From Acidithiobacillus ferrianus (lineage in GTDB: Bacteria; Pseudomonadota; Gammaproteobacteria; Acidithiobacillales; Acidithiobacillaceae), in assembly GCF_010378095.1 (NCBI RefSeq), contig NZ_WNJL01000037.1, positions 310,001-374,000 on the forward strand: a stretch of DNA of 64,000 nt, read 5' to 3'. This document shows positions 22,098-32,758 of the stretch, one piece after another. Made by a program: the position numbers and the translations under genes. Under the pieces are notes generated by a model. It ran no database searches and had not been told where the DNA came from. It saw only the letters and a list, made by a program, of their open reading frames with translations. How positions within the stretch are numbered: the first letter of the stretch is position 1; every line of letters begins with the position of its first letter.

Positions 22098-25000
22098 ATG
22101 CCCACCAAGGATGACTGGATGAACTGGCACCGCGATGCCAGCGCAATGCCCACTCTGGCCACGTTCAGCCATGAAGACCTCCGCCGCTGGCTGGGCGATC
22201 TGGAGATGCGCCAGGCCCAGGCTTACCAGAAGTCCATCCGTCAGATAGAGCAACACGGCCACACGGATCTCAGTGCCCTGGTAGAGGACGGCGCGCGCAA
22301 ACCTTATCGGGTGGACATCCATCTCAGCCAGGGACATCTGGTCACCTTGTGCAGTTGTCCGGTGGGCCGCCACTGCAAGCACGTCACCGCGGTCCTCCTC
22401 GCGCTGCTTGCCCAGCGCGGTCAGACGGCGCCGGCCGTGATCCCGCGCCCCCACGTACTACAGTGGCTCAACGAACTGCGCGCCCACCTGGACCCACCCA
22501 AAAGCAAGGCGTCCACCATCACCCATGCCTTATACTGGCTGCTGGACTTGACCCATCGGCGGCATCAGGGTCCCATGCTCATCTGTCTCAAAGCCCGCCT
22601 GAACCAGGCCGGAGAATGTACCGACCTCAGTCCCTGGCGCAACATTGAAGGGGCGCTGCGACGCCCCCCCGGCTTTATCGATGCGACCGACCAACGGGCC
22701 TTGCGACGCCTGCTCCTGGAAGACCCCCACGCCGCTCAAACGGGTGCATTTACGCTCGGTCCCCGTCATGGCGCCCCGGTCCTCACCCTGCTCGCCGATA
22801 CCGGGCGCCTCTATGGCGACACGCCCGCCTCTTCCCCGCTTCGGCTGGGCGATAGCCGTCCCGGCACGCTGGCCTGGAAGATCAACAAGGGCGGGGAGCA
22901 ATATCCCGTACTGGAGACCGCGCCGCCCGCCACGGCGTATCTGCCGCTGGACATGGCCTGGTACCTGGACAGCGCAACCCAGGAAATCGGACCGATCGAC
23001 ATGGACATGCCCGCCATGGTTCTGCGCGACCTGTTACAAGCCCCGCCCCTCAATCCGCAGGAAGCGATCCTCCTGCGCGGGATGCTGGAACAGTCGGTCC
23101 CCGCCCTCCCGGCACCGGCGGCCGATCCGGAACAAAATCTGCGCGAAATCGATGCCCCCCTGCAGGCCGTCCTCTGGTGCGATACCCTCCCGCTCCTCGG
23201 CATTCAAGCGCACCGCGACTACCCCGGCCAGTGGGGGTCCACCTGCCGCTTCGACTATGCGCAACCGGCCTTTGTCTATGGTCCAGCCCATATCGCCGCG
23301 GACGACGACCGCGCCATCCAGACCCTGGGCAATGGCGAGATGGTGCGGATAAAACGGGACAGGATCGCCGAAAAACGCGCCCTCCAGGCATTGGATAACA
23401 CCGGATTGCAACCCGTCGAGACCCGCCTATTCCACAGCCTGTCCCCACTGCCGCAGCCGGTTTACGGACTCGCCGGCGAAGCCGACTGGAACGGATTCAT
23501 GGCCACGAAACTCGACCTGCTGCGCGAGCACGGTTGGGCGATACGCTGGCCCGACGATTTCCGTCACCACTTCCTGCGGGTGGAGCGGTGGGAGATGCGG
23601 GTGGATGACACCGAAGAGGGCTGGCTTGGCCTGGATGTCGGTATCGTGGTGAATGGCAAGCGGCTGGCGCTGGCGCCCCTGCTCGGCGCGCTCTTCGCCC
23701 GGGATGCACGCTGGCTGGACCCCTGCGGACTGGGCATCATCCCCGACGATGCGCGTATTCACCTGCATACTCCCGCCGGCATCCCCATCCAGACCACGGC
23801 AAAGCGCCTGAAACCGCTGGTCGGCACCCTGATCGATCTATTCAGCCTCGGCACTTCGGGCCCCCTGCGGATGTCCGCCTTCGATGCACCCCGTCTCGCC
23901 CGGTTGGCGGAGAGCGGCCAGTGGCGCAGTGACGGTCTGGACGCCGTACGTGCCTTGGCGAAACGCCTACCCAGCAACGGGGAGATGGCCCCGGTCGCCC
24001 TCCCGACCGGCTTTGCCCTGCCCCTGCGTCCCTACCAGCGGGACGGGCTCGCCTGGTTGCAATTTTTGCGGGAACACCATCTCGGCGGCATTCTCGCGGA
24101 CGATATGGGCCTCGGCAAAACCGCGCAGGCGCTCGCCCATCTGTTGCTGGAAAAAGAGTGTGGCCGCCTCACCGACCCGGCGCTGATCATCATGCCTACC
24201 TCACTGATGCACAACTGGCGGGAGGAAGCCGAGCGCTTCGCCCCCGGTCTGCGGATACTCTCCCTGCACGGCAAGGAGCGCGCGGGCCGTTTCGCTGAAA
24301 TACCCGCGCACGATCTGATCCTCACCACCTACCCGCTGGTCTGGCGCGACATCGCAACGCTCCGGACGCAGCCATTCCATCTGCTGATCCTCGACGAGGC
24401 GCAGATGGTCAAGAACGCCCAAGGTCGTGCCGCCGAGGCGATCCGCGAAATCCCCGCCCGGCACCGGCTTGCCCTCACCGGCACCCCGCTGGAAAACCAC
24501 CTGGGTGAGCTCTGGACCCAATTCGACTTTCTCCTGCCAGGATTTCTCGGAGATCCCCGCAGTTTTCAACGGATCTGGCGCGGCCCCATCGAACGCCATG
24601 GGGATGCCGAACGCCTGGATTTGTTGGCGCGCCGGGTGCGCCCCTTCATCTTGCGCCGGCGCAAGGAAGAAGTGGCCCAGGAACTGCCGGAGAAAAGCAT
24701 CATCATCCGGTCCATGGAGATCGAAGGGGCCCAACGCGACCTCTACGAAACCGTGCGCAGCACCATGGACGAACGCATCCGCCAGGAAATCGCCGCCAAA
24801 GGTTTCCAACGCAGCCAGATCGTCATCCTCGACGCCATGCTCAAGCTGCGGCAGGTTTGCTGCGATCCGCGCCTGCTCAAGAGCGAAAAGGCGCGCAAGG
24901 TGCAGGACAGCGCCAAACTCGCCTTGCTCATGGACATGTTGCCGGAGCTGCTGGCCGAGGGTCGCCAGATCCTGCTGTTTTCCCAGTTCACCGAGATGCT

Positions 25001-25433
25001 GGGTCTGATCAGCGCGCGACTGGATAAAATGCGCCTCCCTTACGTCCTCCTCACCGGCGACACCCAGGATCGCAAAACCCCCATCGATCGCTTTCAGCGC
25101 GGCGAGGTGCCGCTCTTTCTCATCAGTCTGAAAGCCGGTGGGGTCGGTCTCAATCTGACCGCGGCGGACACCGTGATCCATTACGATCCCTGGTGGAATC
25201 CCGCCGCCGAAAATCAGGCCACCGACCGTGCGCACCGCATCGGCCAGACCCGCCGGGTCTTCGTCTACAAAATGATCGTTGCCGGGAGCATCGAAGAAAA
25301 GATTCTCGCGCTGCAAGAAAAAAAGGCCGTTCTCGCCGCAGGGGTCCTGGAGAATGCACAAAGGGAAAAATTCCGCTTCGGTCCGGCCGATCTCGCATCG
25401 CTGCTCGCACCACTGCCGGAAACCCGGCATTGA
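22098..25433 (+). CDS. SNF2-family helicase with SWIM zinc finger
   Basis: About 1110 residues. Two starts are possible: ATG 22098, or ATG 22119, which has AAGGA seven bases upstream. An N-terminal SWIM finger (CSCPVGRHCKH) is followed by a long bacterial SNF2-associated region. The ATPase core has Walker A ILADDMGLGKTAQALAHLL, LDEAQMVKN (motif II), LTGTPLENHLGELW (III) and, in the C-terminal lobe, SLKAGGVGLNL and DRAHRIGQTR (V-VI). Such proteins are DNA-dependent ATPases similar to RapA/HepA; the cellular role here is unknown. It stands alone between divergent and convergent neighbours, with no defence genes around it. Confidence 0.92.
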   Translation: MPTKDDWMNWHRDASAMPTLATFSHEDLRRWLGDLEMRQAQAYQKSIRQIEQHGHTDLSALVEDGARKPYRVDIHLSQGHLVTLCSCPVGRHCKHVTAVLLALLAQRGQTAPAVIPRPHVLQWLNELRAHLDPPKSKASTITHALYWLLDLTHRRHQGPMLICLKARLNQAGECTDLSPWRNIEGALRRPPGFIDATDQRALRRLLLEDPHAAQTGAFTLGPRHGAPVLTLLADTGRLYGDTPASSPLRLGDSRPGTLAWKINKGGEQYPVLETAPPATAYLPLDMAWYLDSATQEIGPIDMDMPAMVLRDLLQAPPLNPQEAILLRGMLEQSVPALPAPAADPEQNLREIDAPLQAVLWCDTLPLLGIQAHRDYPGQWGSTCRFDYAQPAFVYGPAHIAADDDRAIQTLGNGEMVRIKRDRIAEKRALQALDNTGLQPVETRLFHSLSPLPQPVYGLAGEADWNGFMATKLDLLREHGWAIRWPDDFRHHFLRVERWEMRVDDTEEGWLGLDVGIVVNGKRLALAPLLGALFARDARWLDPCGLGIIPDDARIHLHTPAGIPIQTTAKRLKPLVGTLIDLFSLGTSGPLRMSAFDAPRLARLAESGQWRSDGLDAVRALAKRLPSNGEMAPVALPTGFALPLRPYQRDGLAWLQFLREHHLGGILADDMGLGKTAQALAHLLLEKECGRLTDPALIIMPTSLMHNWREEAERFAPGLRILSLHGKERAGRFAEIPAHDLILTTYPLVWRDIATLRTQPFHLLILDEAQMVKNAQGRAAEAIREIPARHRLALTGTPLENHLGELWTQFDFLLPGFLGDPRSFQRIWRGPIERHGDAERLDLLARRVRPFILRRRKEEVAQELPEKSIIIRSMEIEGAQRDLYETVRSTMDERIRQEIAAKGFQRSQIVILDAMLKLRQVCCDPRLLKSEKARKVQDSAKLALLMDMLPELLAEGRQILLFSQFTEMLGLISARLDKMRLPYVLLTGDTQDRKTPIDRFQRGEVPLFLISLKAGGVGLNLTAADTVIHYDPWWNPAAENQATDRAHRIGQTRRVFVYKMIVAGSIEEKILALQEKKAVLAAGVLENAQREKFRFGPADLASLLAPLPETRH

Positions 25434-25462
25434 ACAGAGCAGGAAGGGGATATACACAAAAA

Positions 25463-25494
25463 GGGGAATCTGGGGCACATGCCCCAGATTCCCC
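25463..25494 (-). terminator. Rho-independent terminator for the repeat protein gene
   Basis: A perfect 15-base stem (GGGGAATCTGGGGCA with its complement) closes a 2-base loop. Read on the minus strand it is followed by TTTTTGTGTATA, a terminator T-tract; on the plus strand no T-run follows. It lies 22 bases after the stop of the minus-strand repeat gene and may also shield the convergent helicase gene. Confidence 0.9.
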
Positions 25495-25516
25495 ATCAAA
25501 GACTTTCCGCTAGAAT

Positions 25517-26791
25517 TTACTGGGCGCTGGCGATGGCCAGAACATTGGCCTGCTGATTCCCTTCGCCGGCGGCGATATTGACCGAGATGTTGCCCGTCGC
25601 GCCGCGCAAGGCATTACCGCCCAACCCGGCGTTGGCATAGCTGGAGTTGATCATCGTACCGCTATTAAAAGCGGCCTGCTGCATGACCGGGGCGGTCGCG
25701 GACACCATGGCCGCCTTGGACGCCACATTCGCCAGGGTCAAGCCATTCTGCTGCTGGTTACCGACGCCAACCGCCATATTGATCGCCACGTTGCCGCTCG
25801 CATGCGCGGCCACATTCCCTTCGATGTTGGCGTCATTGGTCACTCCGATCGCGCTACCCACGTTCAGCATGCTCGTCTGGGCGACGTCGAAACCCGAACT
25901 CGCCGTATCCACACTGCCGGACTGATCCGCAAGATTGCTGAGGGCCGCGTTGTTCCCCTGCTGATTCAGCGCGCCCGCGGCGACGTTTACCCCAATATTG
26001 CCACTCGCATGCGCGAGCACGCTGCCATCCATCATGGCCCGGTTACCCATGGTATCCAGCGCATAGGTACTGGGCAGCCCCGTCAGCACCTGGTTGGTAT
26101 AGACCTGCGCGGAGGACACCACGCCATGCGGCGCATAACTCTTGTTGGTGCTGCTCGCGACACTCAGGCTGTTGTTCTGCTGGTTACTCAGGCCAGAAGC
26201 CATATTCACGCCGATATTGCCGGTGGCATACGCCAATGCGTGGTTCTCCAACAGCACGTAGTTGAACATATACATGCTGAAGTTACCGTTCATTATATTG
26301 TCCTGACCGGTAAATGCCGTCGCATAAGCCCCGCCACCATTCGCCTGGCTCGCCAGGGACATGCTGTTGCGCTGCTGGTTGAACACACCGGACGCGATAT
26401 TCACGCCCAGATTGCCGCTCGCGTGCGCCAGCGCGGCACCCTGCAAGACGGACTGATTGTTACCATTCATATTCAGCGCGTAATTCAGCAGCCCCACCTG
26501 ACCGGTCGTCATATAGGCCGTGGCCGCGGAACCACCCCCTGTGCCACTGGACGCGATACCCGTGGTATTGGCCTGCTGATTTTGCAAGCCAGTGGCCACG
26601 TTTGCCGCGATATTGCCGCTGGCGTAACCCAGCGTGTCTCCGGAAAGATGGGCGTAATTATTCGCGTTGCCCGTTTCGGCCGCCTGATTCAGCGAAGAGC
26701 TTTGGGTGCCATTCACGTAGGAGCCCGAAAAAGCCAGCGGGGCTGCGCAGAGCGCGGTTGTTGCAAGTACAAGCGGCGATAATTTAAACAT
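25517..26791 (-). CDS. Exported protein with six ~67-residue repeats (amyloid/adhesin-like), unknown function
   Basis: The start at 26791 (MFKLSPLVLATTALC) gives 424 residues with a clear signal peptide ending near residue 21; upstream in-frame codons are not signal-like. Six repeats carry the motif ASGNIxxNxAxGxxNQQxN, beginning near residues 57, 124, 189, 262, 331 and 398. The mature part has no cysteine and is rich in Asn, Gln, Gly, Ala and Ser. This recalls beta-solenoid or functional-amyloid surface proteins, but I recognise no named family. It has its own terminator and a 485-base upstream region, so it is a single-gene unit. A secreted structural or adhesive role is inference. Confidence 0.8.
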   Translation of the reverse strand: MFKLSPLVLATTALCAAPLAFSGSYVNGTQSSSLNQAAETGNANNYAHLSGDTLGYASGNIAANVATGLQNQQANTTGIASSGTGGGSAATAYMTTGQVGLLNYALNMNGNNQSVLQGAALAHASGNLGVNIASGVFNQQRNSMSLASQANGGGAYATAFTGQDNIMNGNFSMYMFNYVLLENHALAYATGNIGVNMASGLSNQQNNSLSVASSTNKSYAPHGVVSSAQVYTNQVLTGLPSTYALDTMGNRAMMDGSVLAHASGNIGVNVAAGALNQQGNNAALSNLADQSGSVDTASSGFDVAQTSMLNVGSAIGVTNDANIEGNVAAHASGNVAINMAVGVGNQQQNGLTLANVASKAAMVSATAPVMQQAAFNSGTMINSSYANAGLGGNALRGATGNISVNIAAGEGNQQANVLAIASAQ

Positions 26792-27276
26792 GATGATTCT
26801 CCTCGACAATCGAAAACAAAGCTTTTTTACCGGTTCTTGGATATGGACTTTAAGGTGGTATCCATCCAAAGCGGGTGCATACCCCGCCCTGAAATGACAG
26901 ATACCTTACAGCACGAAACATGCCATAATATTTATCGTTGCCAATCATGCAGGTGAAGGATACCCCTCAGGTACCCCACCTGCATAAGTGCAACATATTC
27001 AATACACAACTTGGGCTGCTGCTTTTTACAAGAGTCCAAACAATCAGTTACAGAAATCGCTCCTTGTTTCATATCTGACCCTAATGATATGCCCTGGAAT
27101 CAGGCGAGATCCCCAGGGTCCGATACCCGCTTTCTGAATGGCCCGCTTGGTGGCATCATAGAGGGGTTTTCCCGCCGCCGGGAGAGCGCCGCCCCCTTTG
27201 CCGGCGCCCCTCTGGGCGCGGGGTCTTGCCACCGGCCGTCAGGACAAGACTTCTATCATGTCCAGGAGTGAGACGC
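26792..27276. other. Long intergenic region between divergent genes
   Basis: 485 bases without a supported gene. It should hold the promoters of the repeat protein (leftward) and the small His/Cys protein (rightward). The part nearest the repeat gene is AT-rich. It contains the inverted repeat at 26947-26985; the segment 27160-27240 is GC-rich and could fold, but I recognise no riboswitch class. Confidence 0.5.
26947..26985. repeat. Inverted repeat, possible operator or hairpin
   Basis: Perfect 9-base arms ATGCAGGTG (26947) and CACCTGCAT (26977) are separated by 21 bases that contain two near-copies, GATACCCC and GGTACCCC. It lies 156 bases upstream of the repeat protein start. No T-tract follows, so an operator or RNA hairpin is more likely than a terminator. 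Confidence 0.5.
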
Positions 27277-27651
27277 ATGAAAGCAGCGCAGACAAAAGAG
27301 AGCCGACAGGAGCGTTTCATCATCAGCGGCGCCCTTCACGGAGTGACTGAGTCCGCCCTCGAAGGTCTGCGGGCCTTCGAGGCGATGGGCGGACATCTGG
27401 AACTGATTCCGGAAAAACAACTCGTCCTGATCCAGTACGATGGCCGTTGTGATGCCGCGGCCGAGGCCAAAATGATCGAGATTCTCCAACAGGCCGGCGC
27501 CCACTGTGAATCCCACGGGGTGATTTGTCACGGCAAGGATCACTGCGAACCCCTCAATCTCCACGTCGGCCCTCTGGCCAAAGATCATCCCCACCGTCTC
27601 GCCTCCGTCACCAAGCATCTCCGTCGATGGCTACGGTTGCGGCAATCCTGA
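27277..27651 (+). CDS. Small protein with ferredoxin-like fold pattern and His/Cys-rich tail, unknown
   Basis: 124 residues from ATG 27277, with AGGAG upstream. Predicted beta-alpha-beta-beta-alpha-beta order (RFIISGALHGV, ESALEGLRAFEAM, HLELIPEKQLVLIQY, AEAKMIEILQQAG) resembles heavy-metal-associated or ACT-like folds, but no CxxC is present. The tail holds C, H, C and H residues (AHCESHGVICHGKDHCEP) that might bind metal. It overlaps the start of the lytic transglycosylase gene by 25 bases, so the two are translationally coupled. No family recognised. Confidence 0.7.
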   Translation: MKAAQTKESRQERFIISGALHGVTESALEGLRAFEAMGGHLELIPEKQLVLIQYDGRCDAAAEAKMIEILQQAGAHCESHGVICHGKDHCEPLNLHVGPLAKDHPHRLASVTKHLRRWLRLRQS

Positions 27652-29642
27652 AACATCGTTTTATTCCGGGTGCGGCGGCCACGTGCCTGTTCCTGCTCGG
27701 CGGTGCGGCGGCGGCCAGCGCTGACACCACCCTCAGCGCGACGCAGGCCCGGCGCTTGAGCGCGGCGGCGGTGGCTTTTTCCCAAGGGGATTACCGCCCG
27801 GCGGCACACGCCCTCCCCGCCCTGGAAAACACCTATATGGGGCCATGGGTGGGATATTGGGCCTTGCAGCCGCGCCTGAAATCCATCACCCAGAGTCAGT
27901 ATCAGCGCTACGCGGACCGCTTCCCCAGCGGGGTCGCCCACCATCTGCTGCGTCAGCAGTGGCTCCTGCAACTCGCGCACCGGAAGGACTGGCCGGACTT
28001 CACCGAGGTTTACCAGGCGGGAAGCCCCCCCGATCTGTTGACTCTGCGTTGCGACGCGGCCCGTGATCCGCTGCTCGCATCCACCCTCTCCGTCGTCTCT
28101 CCTTTTGTGCTCTGGAGCGGCGCGGCGGCGGGAAACCACGCCTGCAACGCCATGGCACGAACGGCCCTGAAAGAGGGCCGGATCAGTCAGGCGGAACTCT
28201 GGCGGCGCTTGCAACAGATGTACGAGGCATCCGCATTCTCCGCCGCGCTGCCGTTCGCCCCTTTCTTACCTGCGGCGCAGTCCGGACAACTCGCCCAGAG
28301 CGTAAAAACGCCCGCCGCCTGGATATCGCAACAGATCCAGCGATATGGCGCGGCCCCCTGGCCCGTGGAGCAGACCCATCTACTGGTGCTCGCCCTGTTG
28401 CGTCTCGCCGCCGTCCACCCCGCACAGGCCGTCCAGTTCACGCGCAACCTCCGTGTGCTGTCCTCCGCAGAGAAATCCTTGATTCTCTACAATAGCGCCT
28501 ACCACGCGACCCTCACCTTCCGTCCCGAATCCGGACGCTGGTATGCCGAGGCCTACGCGGCGGATGCGCAGTTCCATCCGCGGCCCCGGATTCTCGCCTG
28601 GATGGTGCGCACCGCCCTGCGTGAGCACAACTGGCGGATGGTGGAGCAAGCGGTGGAGCAGATGGACCCGGCCCAACGTGCGCAGCGGCAATGGCGGTTC
28701 TGGTCGGCGATCGCGCTGCTGCGGCGCGGATATCCGCAGGCCGCGCGATCCCTGCTGACTCCCCTGGAGTCGCCATGGACCTATTATGGGCAACTCGCCA
28801 TGGCGACCCTGCAAAAACCGCTGGTGCTCAGGCCCACGGACCCGCCGGCCTCGCCCCGGGCCGAGGCTTCGCTCGACGAGCAGGTGGCCGTGCGCAGGGC
28901 GATCAAGCTCTACCAGCTTGGACTCTACTATGACGCCCTCGCCGAGTGGAACCAGGTGTTGACAGACTTGCGCGGCACGCCGGCGATCCGCGCGGCCGCC
29001 CGCGTCGCCTTCGCGCATCGGTCCTGGCTCCTGGGCATTCATGCGAGCAGCCTGATTCCCGGCGGAGAGGATTGGGAACAAGGTTATGTCCTTCCCTACG
29101 CACGGGAAATCGCGGCGGCGGCGGCGCAGACGGGTCTGCGCAAGGCCTTTCTGGCGGGTTTGATCCGTCAGGAGTCGGGCTTCGCGCGCGGCATTCAGTC
29201 CGGCGTCGGGGCACAGGGGCTCATGCAGGTGATGCCCGCCACGGCAAACTGGTTGCAGACCCATATACCCGCCGCCGCCAATGCCGATCTGCACAGCACC
29301 AGCGGCAACCTGATCCTGGGCTCCAACTATCTGCATCTCCAGCAACAGCAGTTCGGTGGTTCCGAACTGCTGGCCGCCGCCGCCTATAACGCCGGGCCCG
29401 CCGCCGCGAAACGCTGGCTCGAGCGCTGGACGCCGGCGCCAGGACCCTGGGCCGGCCCGATCTTCACCGCCAACATCCCCTACCGCGAGACGCGCCACTA
29501 CGTGCAGCGCGTACTCACCAACACCAGCGTCTATGCGGCCATTCTCGACCGGCAACCGCAAAGCATCTGGCCCCAGTGGCATCTCGGCACCGTTCCCATG
29601 CGCGCCACCGCGCCCTCGGCCCCTAGCTCAACCGCCCCCTGA
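27627..29642 (+). CDS. slt: Soluble lytic murein transglycosylase
   Basis: The start at 27627 ([12 protein letters not shown]) gives 671 residues with a signal peptide ending near SAD. The long N-terminal part is an alpha-superhelical U/L domain rich in Ala and Arg. The C-terminal SLT domain has [20 protein letters not shown] with the catalytic glutamate, then [13 protein letters not shown] and [15 protein letters not shown]. It cleaves the glycan chain of peptidoglycan in the periplasm, giving 1,6-anhydro ends. It begins within the preceding small gene and overlaps the convergent alaS by 20 bases at the 3' end. Confidence 0.93.
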   Translation: MATVAAILKHRFIPGAAATCLFLLGGAAAASADTTLSATQARRLSAAAVAFSQGDYRPAAHALPALENTYMGPWVGYWALQPRLKSITQSQYQRYADRFPSGVAHHLLRQQWLLQLAHRKDWPDFTEVYQAGSPPDLLTLRCDAARDPLLASTLSVVSPFVLWSGAAAGNHACNAMARTALKEGRISQAELWRRLQQMYEASAFSAALPFAPFLPAAQSGQLAQSVKTPAAWISQQIQRYGAAPWPVEQTHLLVLALLRLAAVHPAQAVQFTRNLRVLSSAEKSLILYNSAYHATLTFRPESGRWYAEAYAADAQFHPRPRILAWMVRTALREHNWRMVEQAVEQMDPAQRAQRQWRFWSAIALLRRGYPQAARSLLTPLESPWTYYGQLAMATLQKPLVLRPTDPPASPRAEASLDEQVAVRRAIKLYQLGLYYDALAEWNQVLTDLRGTPAIRAAARVAFAHRSWLLGIHASSLIPGGEDWEQGYVLPYAREIAAAAAQTGLRKAFLAGLIRQESGFARGIQSGVGAQGLMQVMPATANWLQTHIPAAANADLHSTSGNLILGSNYLHLQQQQFGGSELLAAAAYNAGPAAAKRWLERWTPAPGPWAGPIFTANIPYRETRHYVQRVLTNTSVYAAILDRQPQSIWPQWHLGTVPMRATAPSAPSSTAP

Positions 29643-32256
29643 CCCAGTCGCGGGCCGCGTCGAGGGCGGCATCCAAGGCCGCCGGGTTGCCGGCGCCGGC
29701 CTGCGCCATATCCGGACGTCCGCCACCCTTGCCGCCCAACGGCTGGGCCACGGTATTCACCAGTGCTCCGGCGTCGATCCGTCCCGTCAATCCCTTCCCG
29801 ACGCCGGCGATCAACGCCACTTTCTCCCCTTCCACCCCCGCCAGGACAATGACACCGTCAGGTAACCGAGCACGCAGGCGGTCCAGGGCGTCGCGCAAGG
29901 CTTTGCCATCCATCCCCTCCAGGCGCCTGATCAGCACCGGCACTCCGCCCATGTCCTCGGCCTCCGCGGCCAGATCGGCACCCGCTCTGGCGGCTTCCTC
30001 CCGCTTGACCTTTTCCAGTTCCTTTTCCAACTGGCGCAGGCGCTCCAGGGTTTGCGCCAGACGCTGATCCAGTTCCGCAGGGGCGACTTTCAGCAGTCCC
30101 GCCGCCGCTTGCAGACGTTCCTCATCACGCTGAATGACCGCCAGCGCCACCGCGCCGGCGACCGCCTCGATACGCCGGATACCCGCCGCCACGCCGCTTT
30201 CGCCGAGGATCTTGAAAACGCCGATATCGCCCAGCGCCTCCACATGGGTGCCACCACAGAGTTCCATGGAGAAGTCTCCCATGCGCACCACCCGCACCTC
30301 ATCCGCGTATTTCTCGCCGAAGAGGGCCACGGCGCCCAGGGCCTGCGCTTCGGCCATGGGCAACACCCGGGTTTCGGCGCCGACATTGTGGCGAATGGCG
30401 GCATTGACCATGCGTTCGATCTCCCGCAACTGCGCCGCCGTCACCGGTTCCGGCTGGCTGAAGTCGAAACGCAGCCGCTCCGGATCGACCAGCGAACCCT
30501 TCTGCTGCACATGGCTGCCGAGCACATCGCGCAGGGCGGCGTGGAGCAGATGGGTGGCGGAGTGGTGCGCGGCGGTGGCCCGTCGCGCCGCCTCATCCAC
30601 ACTGGCGCGCACCGCATCGCCCGCCTGCAGACGGCCGGAGGTCAACCGACCCAAATGCACGTGCAGGTGACCCATGGGCTTTTGGGTGTCATTCACGACA
30701 AACCGGGCATCTCCCGACCGGAGTTCGCCCCGATCCCCCGCCTGCCCGCCGGACTCTCCGTAAAAAGGCGTCCGGTCGAGGATGACCTCACCCGCATCCC
30801 CCGCTTCGAGGAAGGCGACTTCCTCCCCCTCGCGGATCAGCGTCATCACTTTGCCTTCGCTGACGCAGGCCTCGTAGCCGGTGAACACGGTGGCGGGCAG
30901 GCGCATGGCCAGATCGTGGTACACCCGTTCGGCCTTCACCTCACCACTGCCCGCCCAGGCAGCGCGAGAGCGGCTGCGCTGTGCCGCCATCGCCAGCGCA
31001 TAGCCCTCCATATCCATGCCCCGGCCACGTTCCCGGGCAATATCAGCGGTCAGATCGACAGGGAAGCCAAAGGTATCCGCGAGCCGGAAAATGATTTCGC
31101 CGGGGATCGCCGCTTCCGCCGCCAAACCGGCGATGGCTTCTTCCAACAAGCTCAGACCACGCTCCAGCGTTTCCCGGAAGCGCGTTTCCTCGCGGATCAG
31201 GACCTGCTCCACCGCGGATCGCGCCCGCGCCAGTTCCGGAAAAGCGCCCCCCATCTCCGCCACCAGCGGGGCCACCAGACGATGAAAGAACACCGTCTCC
31301 ATCCCCAGCTTGCGGCCGTGACGCACGGCGCGACGGATGATGCGCCGCAGCACGTAACCCCGGCCTTCATTCGCGGGCAGCACGCCATCGGTGATGAGAA
31401 AACCGCAGGCACGGATATGGTCCGCCAACACCCGCAAACTCGTGTCCGTCGCCTCCTCACCGCCGTAGACCCGGCCACTGATTTCGGTCGCCGCGGCGAT
31501 CAGCGGCTTGAAGAGATCCGTCTCATAGTTGTTGTGCACGCCCTGCAGCACCGCGGCGAGGCGTTCCAGGCCCATGCCCGTGTCCACGGAGGGTCTGGGC
31601 AAGGGCGTCAGCGTGCCGCCGCTGTCGCGGTCGAACTGCATGAACACCAGGTTCCAGATTTCGATATAACGGTCGCCGTCGGCCTCGGGACTGCCGGGAG
31701 GGCCGCCGGGAATGTGGGGGCCATGATCATAAAAAATCTCCGAGCAGGGGCCGCAGGGTCCGGTGTCCCCCATGCTCCAGAAGTTGTCCTTCTCGCCGCA
31801 GCGGGAGAGCCGCTGGGGATCGATGCCGATTTCATTGATCCAGAGGGCGGCCGCTTCGTGATCTTCCTCATAGACCGTGATCCAGAGCCTTTCCGGCGGC
31901 AGGCCCAGACGCTCGGTGAGAAAGCGCCAAGCAAACGCGATGGCCTCGCGCTTGAAGTAATCGCCGAAGGAGAAATTACCCAGCATCTCGAAAAAAGTGT
32001 GATGCCGGGCGGTGTAACCCACGTTCTCCAAATCGTTATGCTTGCCACCGGCCCGCATGCAACGCTGTGAAGAAACGGCACGCCGGTAGGGACGGCTCTC
32101 CAGCCCCAAAAAAACGTCCTTGAACGGCACCATGCCGGCGTTGGTGAACAGCAGGGTGGGATCGTTACGGGGGATCAGCGGGCTGGAGGGCACGATCTGA
32201 TGCCCCTGCTCCACAAAATAATCCAGAAAAGTTTGGCGAATGGCTTGCGCGTGCAT
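29623..32256 (-). CDS. alaS: Alanyl-tRNA synthetase
   Basis: The start at 32256 ([14 protein letters not shown]), preceded by GGAAG, gives 877 residues, normal for AlaRS. Class II catalytic core: [41 protein letters not shown] and the [13 protein letters not shown] motif 3. The editing domain has [12 protein letters not shown] and [10 protein letters not shown], the zinc ligands. A C-Ala coiled-coil and glycine-rich tail complete it. Charges tRNA-Ala in the cytoplasm. The order recA-recX-alaS, all leftward, is the common one in proteobacteria. Confidence 0.97.
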   Translation of the reverse strand: MHAQAIRQTFLDYFVEQGHQIVPSSPLIPRNDPTLLFTNAGMVPFKDVFLGLESRPYRRAVSSQRCMRAGGKHNDLENVGYTARHHTFFEMLGNFSFGDYFKREAIAFAWRFLTERLGLPPERLWITVYEEDHEAAALWINEIGIDPQRLSRCGEKDNFWSMGDTGPCGPCSEIFYDHGPHIPGGPPGSPEADGDRYIEIWNLVFMQFDRDSGGTLTPLPRPSVDTGMGLERLAAVLQGVHNNYETDLFKPLIAAATEISGRVYGGEEATDTSLRVLADHIRACGFLITDGVLPANEGRGYVLRRIIRRAVRHGRKLGMETVFFHRLVAPLVAEMGGAFPELARARSAVEQVLIREETRFRETLERGLSLLEEAIAGLAAEAAIPGEIIFRLADTFGFPVDLTADIARERGRGMDMEGYALAMAAQRSRSRAAWAGSGEVKAERVYHDLAMRLPATVFTGYEACVSEGKVMTLIREGEEVAFLEAGDAGEVILDRTPFYGESGGQAGDRGELRSGDARFVVNDTQKPMGHLHVHLGRLTSGRLQAGDAVRASVDEAARRATAAHHSATHLLHAALRDVLGSHVQQKGSLVDPERLRFDFSQPEPVTAAQLREIERMVNAAIRHNVGAETRVLPMAEAQALGAVALFGEKYADEVRVVRMGDFSMELCGGTHVEALGDIGVFKILGESGVAAGIRRIEAVAGAVALAVIQRDEERLQAAAGLLKVAPAELDQRLAQTLERLRQLEKELEKVKREEAARAGADLAAEAEDMGGVPVLIRRLEGMDGKALRDALDRLRARLPDGVIVLAGVEGEKVALIAGVGKGLTGRIDAGALVNTVAQPLGGKGGGRPDMAQAGAGNPAALDAALDAARDWVRGRLS

Positions 32257-32305
32257 CGGTCTTCCGTGGTTAAACAATGAACAGGTTTTCGTTTTCCGGC
32301 GGGAG

Positions 32306-32758
32306 TCAACCGGCGGGCAGGTCCTCATCCCCGTCCGCCGCCAACACGCGTCGAATCATCTCTCCCGCAAAACCGCGTCCGGTCAGAAAGCGGACACGCC
32401 GGGCGTATTCTTTGGCGTCCGCCGGTGCCGTACGGCCAAAACGCTTCCGGTACACCGCCTGCGCCTGCTCCAGCCAGTGCGTCTCCGCCTCCGCGACGGG
32501 TTCGATCCCCGCGCGCCGCAAGTCCTGACGCAGGCGCAACGGCCCATGCCCCTGACGCATGCGGGTACGGGTGAGCATCTCCGCGTAACGTGCGTCATCC
32601 TGATGGCCCGCCGCGGCCAGTGCGTCCAGTGCCCGCGTCACATCCTCCGCGTCACATCCGGCGCGGAGCAGTTTGTCACGCAACTCCAGGCGCGCATATT
32701 CCCGACGCGCCAGCAGTCGCAGCGCCAGCGCGTAAGGGTCGCGGCGTTCCGCCGACAA
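32306..32758 (-). CDS. recX: Regulatory protein RecX
   Basis: 150 residues with three-helix repeats typical of RecX ([20 protein letters not shown], then [16 protein letters not shown]). RecX inhibits RecA filament extension. The TTG start directly abuts the recA stop (TAA TTG), so translation is coupled to recA. It is followed by alaS after 49 bases. Confidence 0.93.
   Translation of the reverse strand: MSAERRDPYALALRLLARREYARLELRDKLLRAGCDAEDVTRALDALAAAGHQDDARYAEMLTRTRMRQGHGPLRLRQDLRRAGIEPVAEAETHWLEQAQAVYRKRFGRTAPADAKEYARRVRFLTGRGFAGEMIRRVLAADGDEDLPAG

Noticed and set aside
24201..25499. 432-codon minus-strand open frame opposite the SNF2 helicase
   Set aside because: Shadow: helicase motifs I-VI lie on the plus strand.
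25517..26791. Repeats considered as CRISPR-like or tandem DNA repeats
   Set aside because: The periodicity is at protein level (about 67 codons) within one open frame, with variable DNA; no spacer pattern.
30052..32070. 672-codon open frame on plus strand opposite alaS
   Set aside because: Antisense shadow of the high-GC alaS gene; translation is low-complexity, with no motif and no ribosome site. alaS motifs settle the strand.
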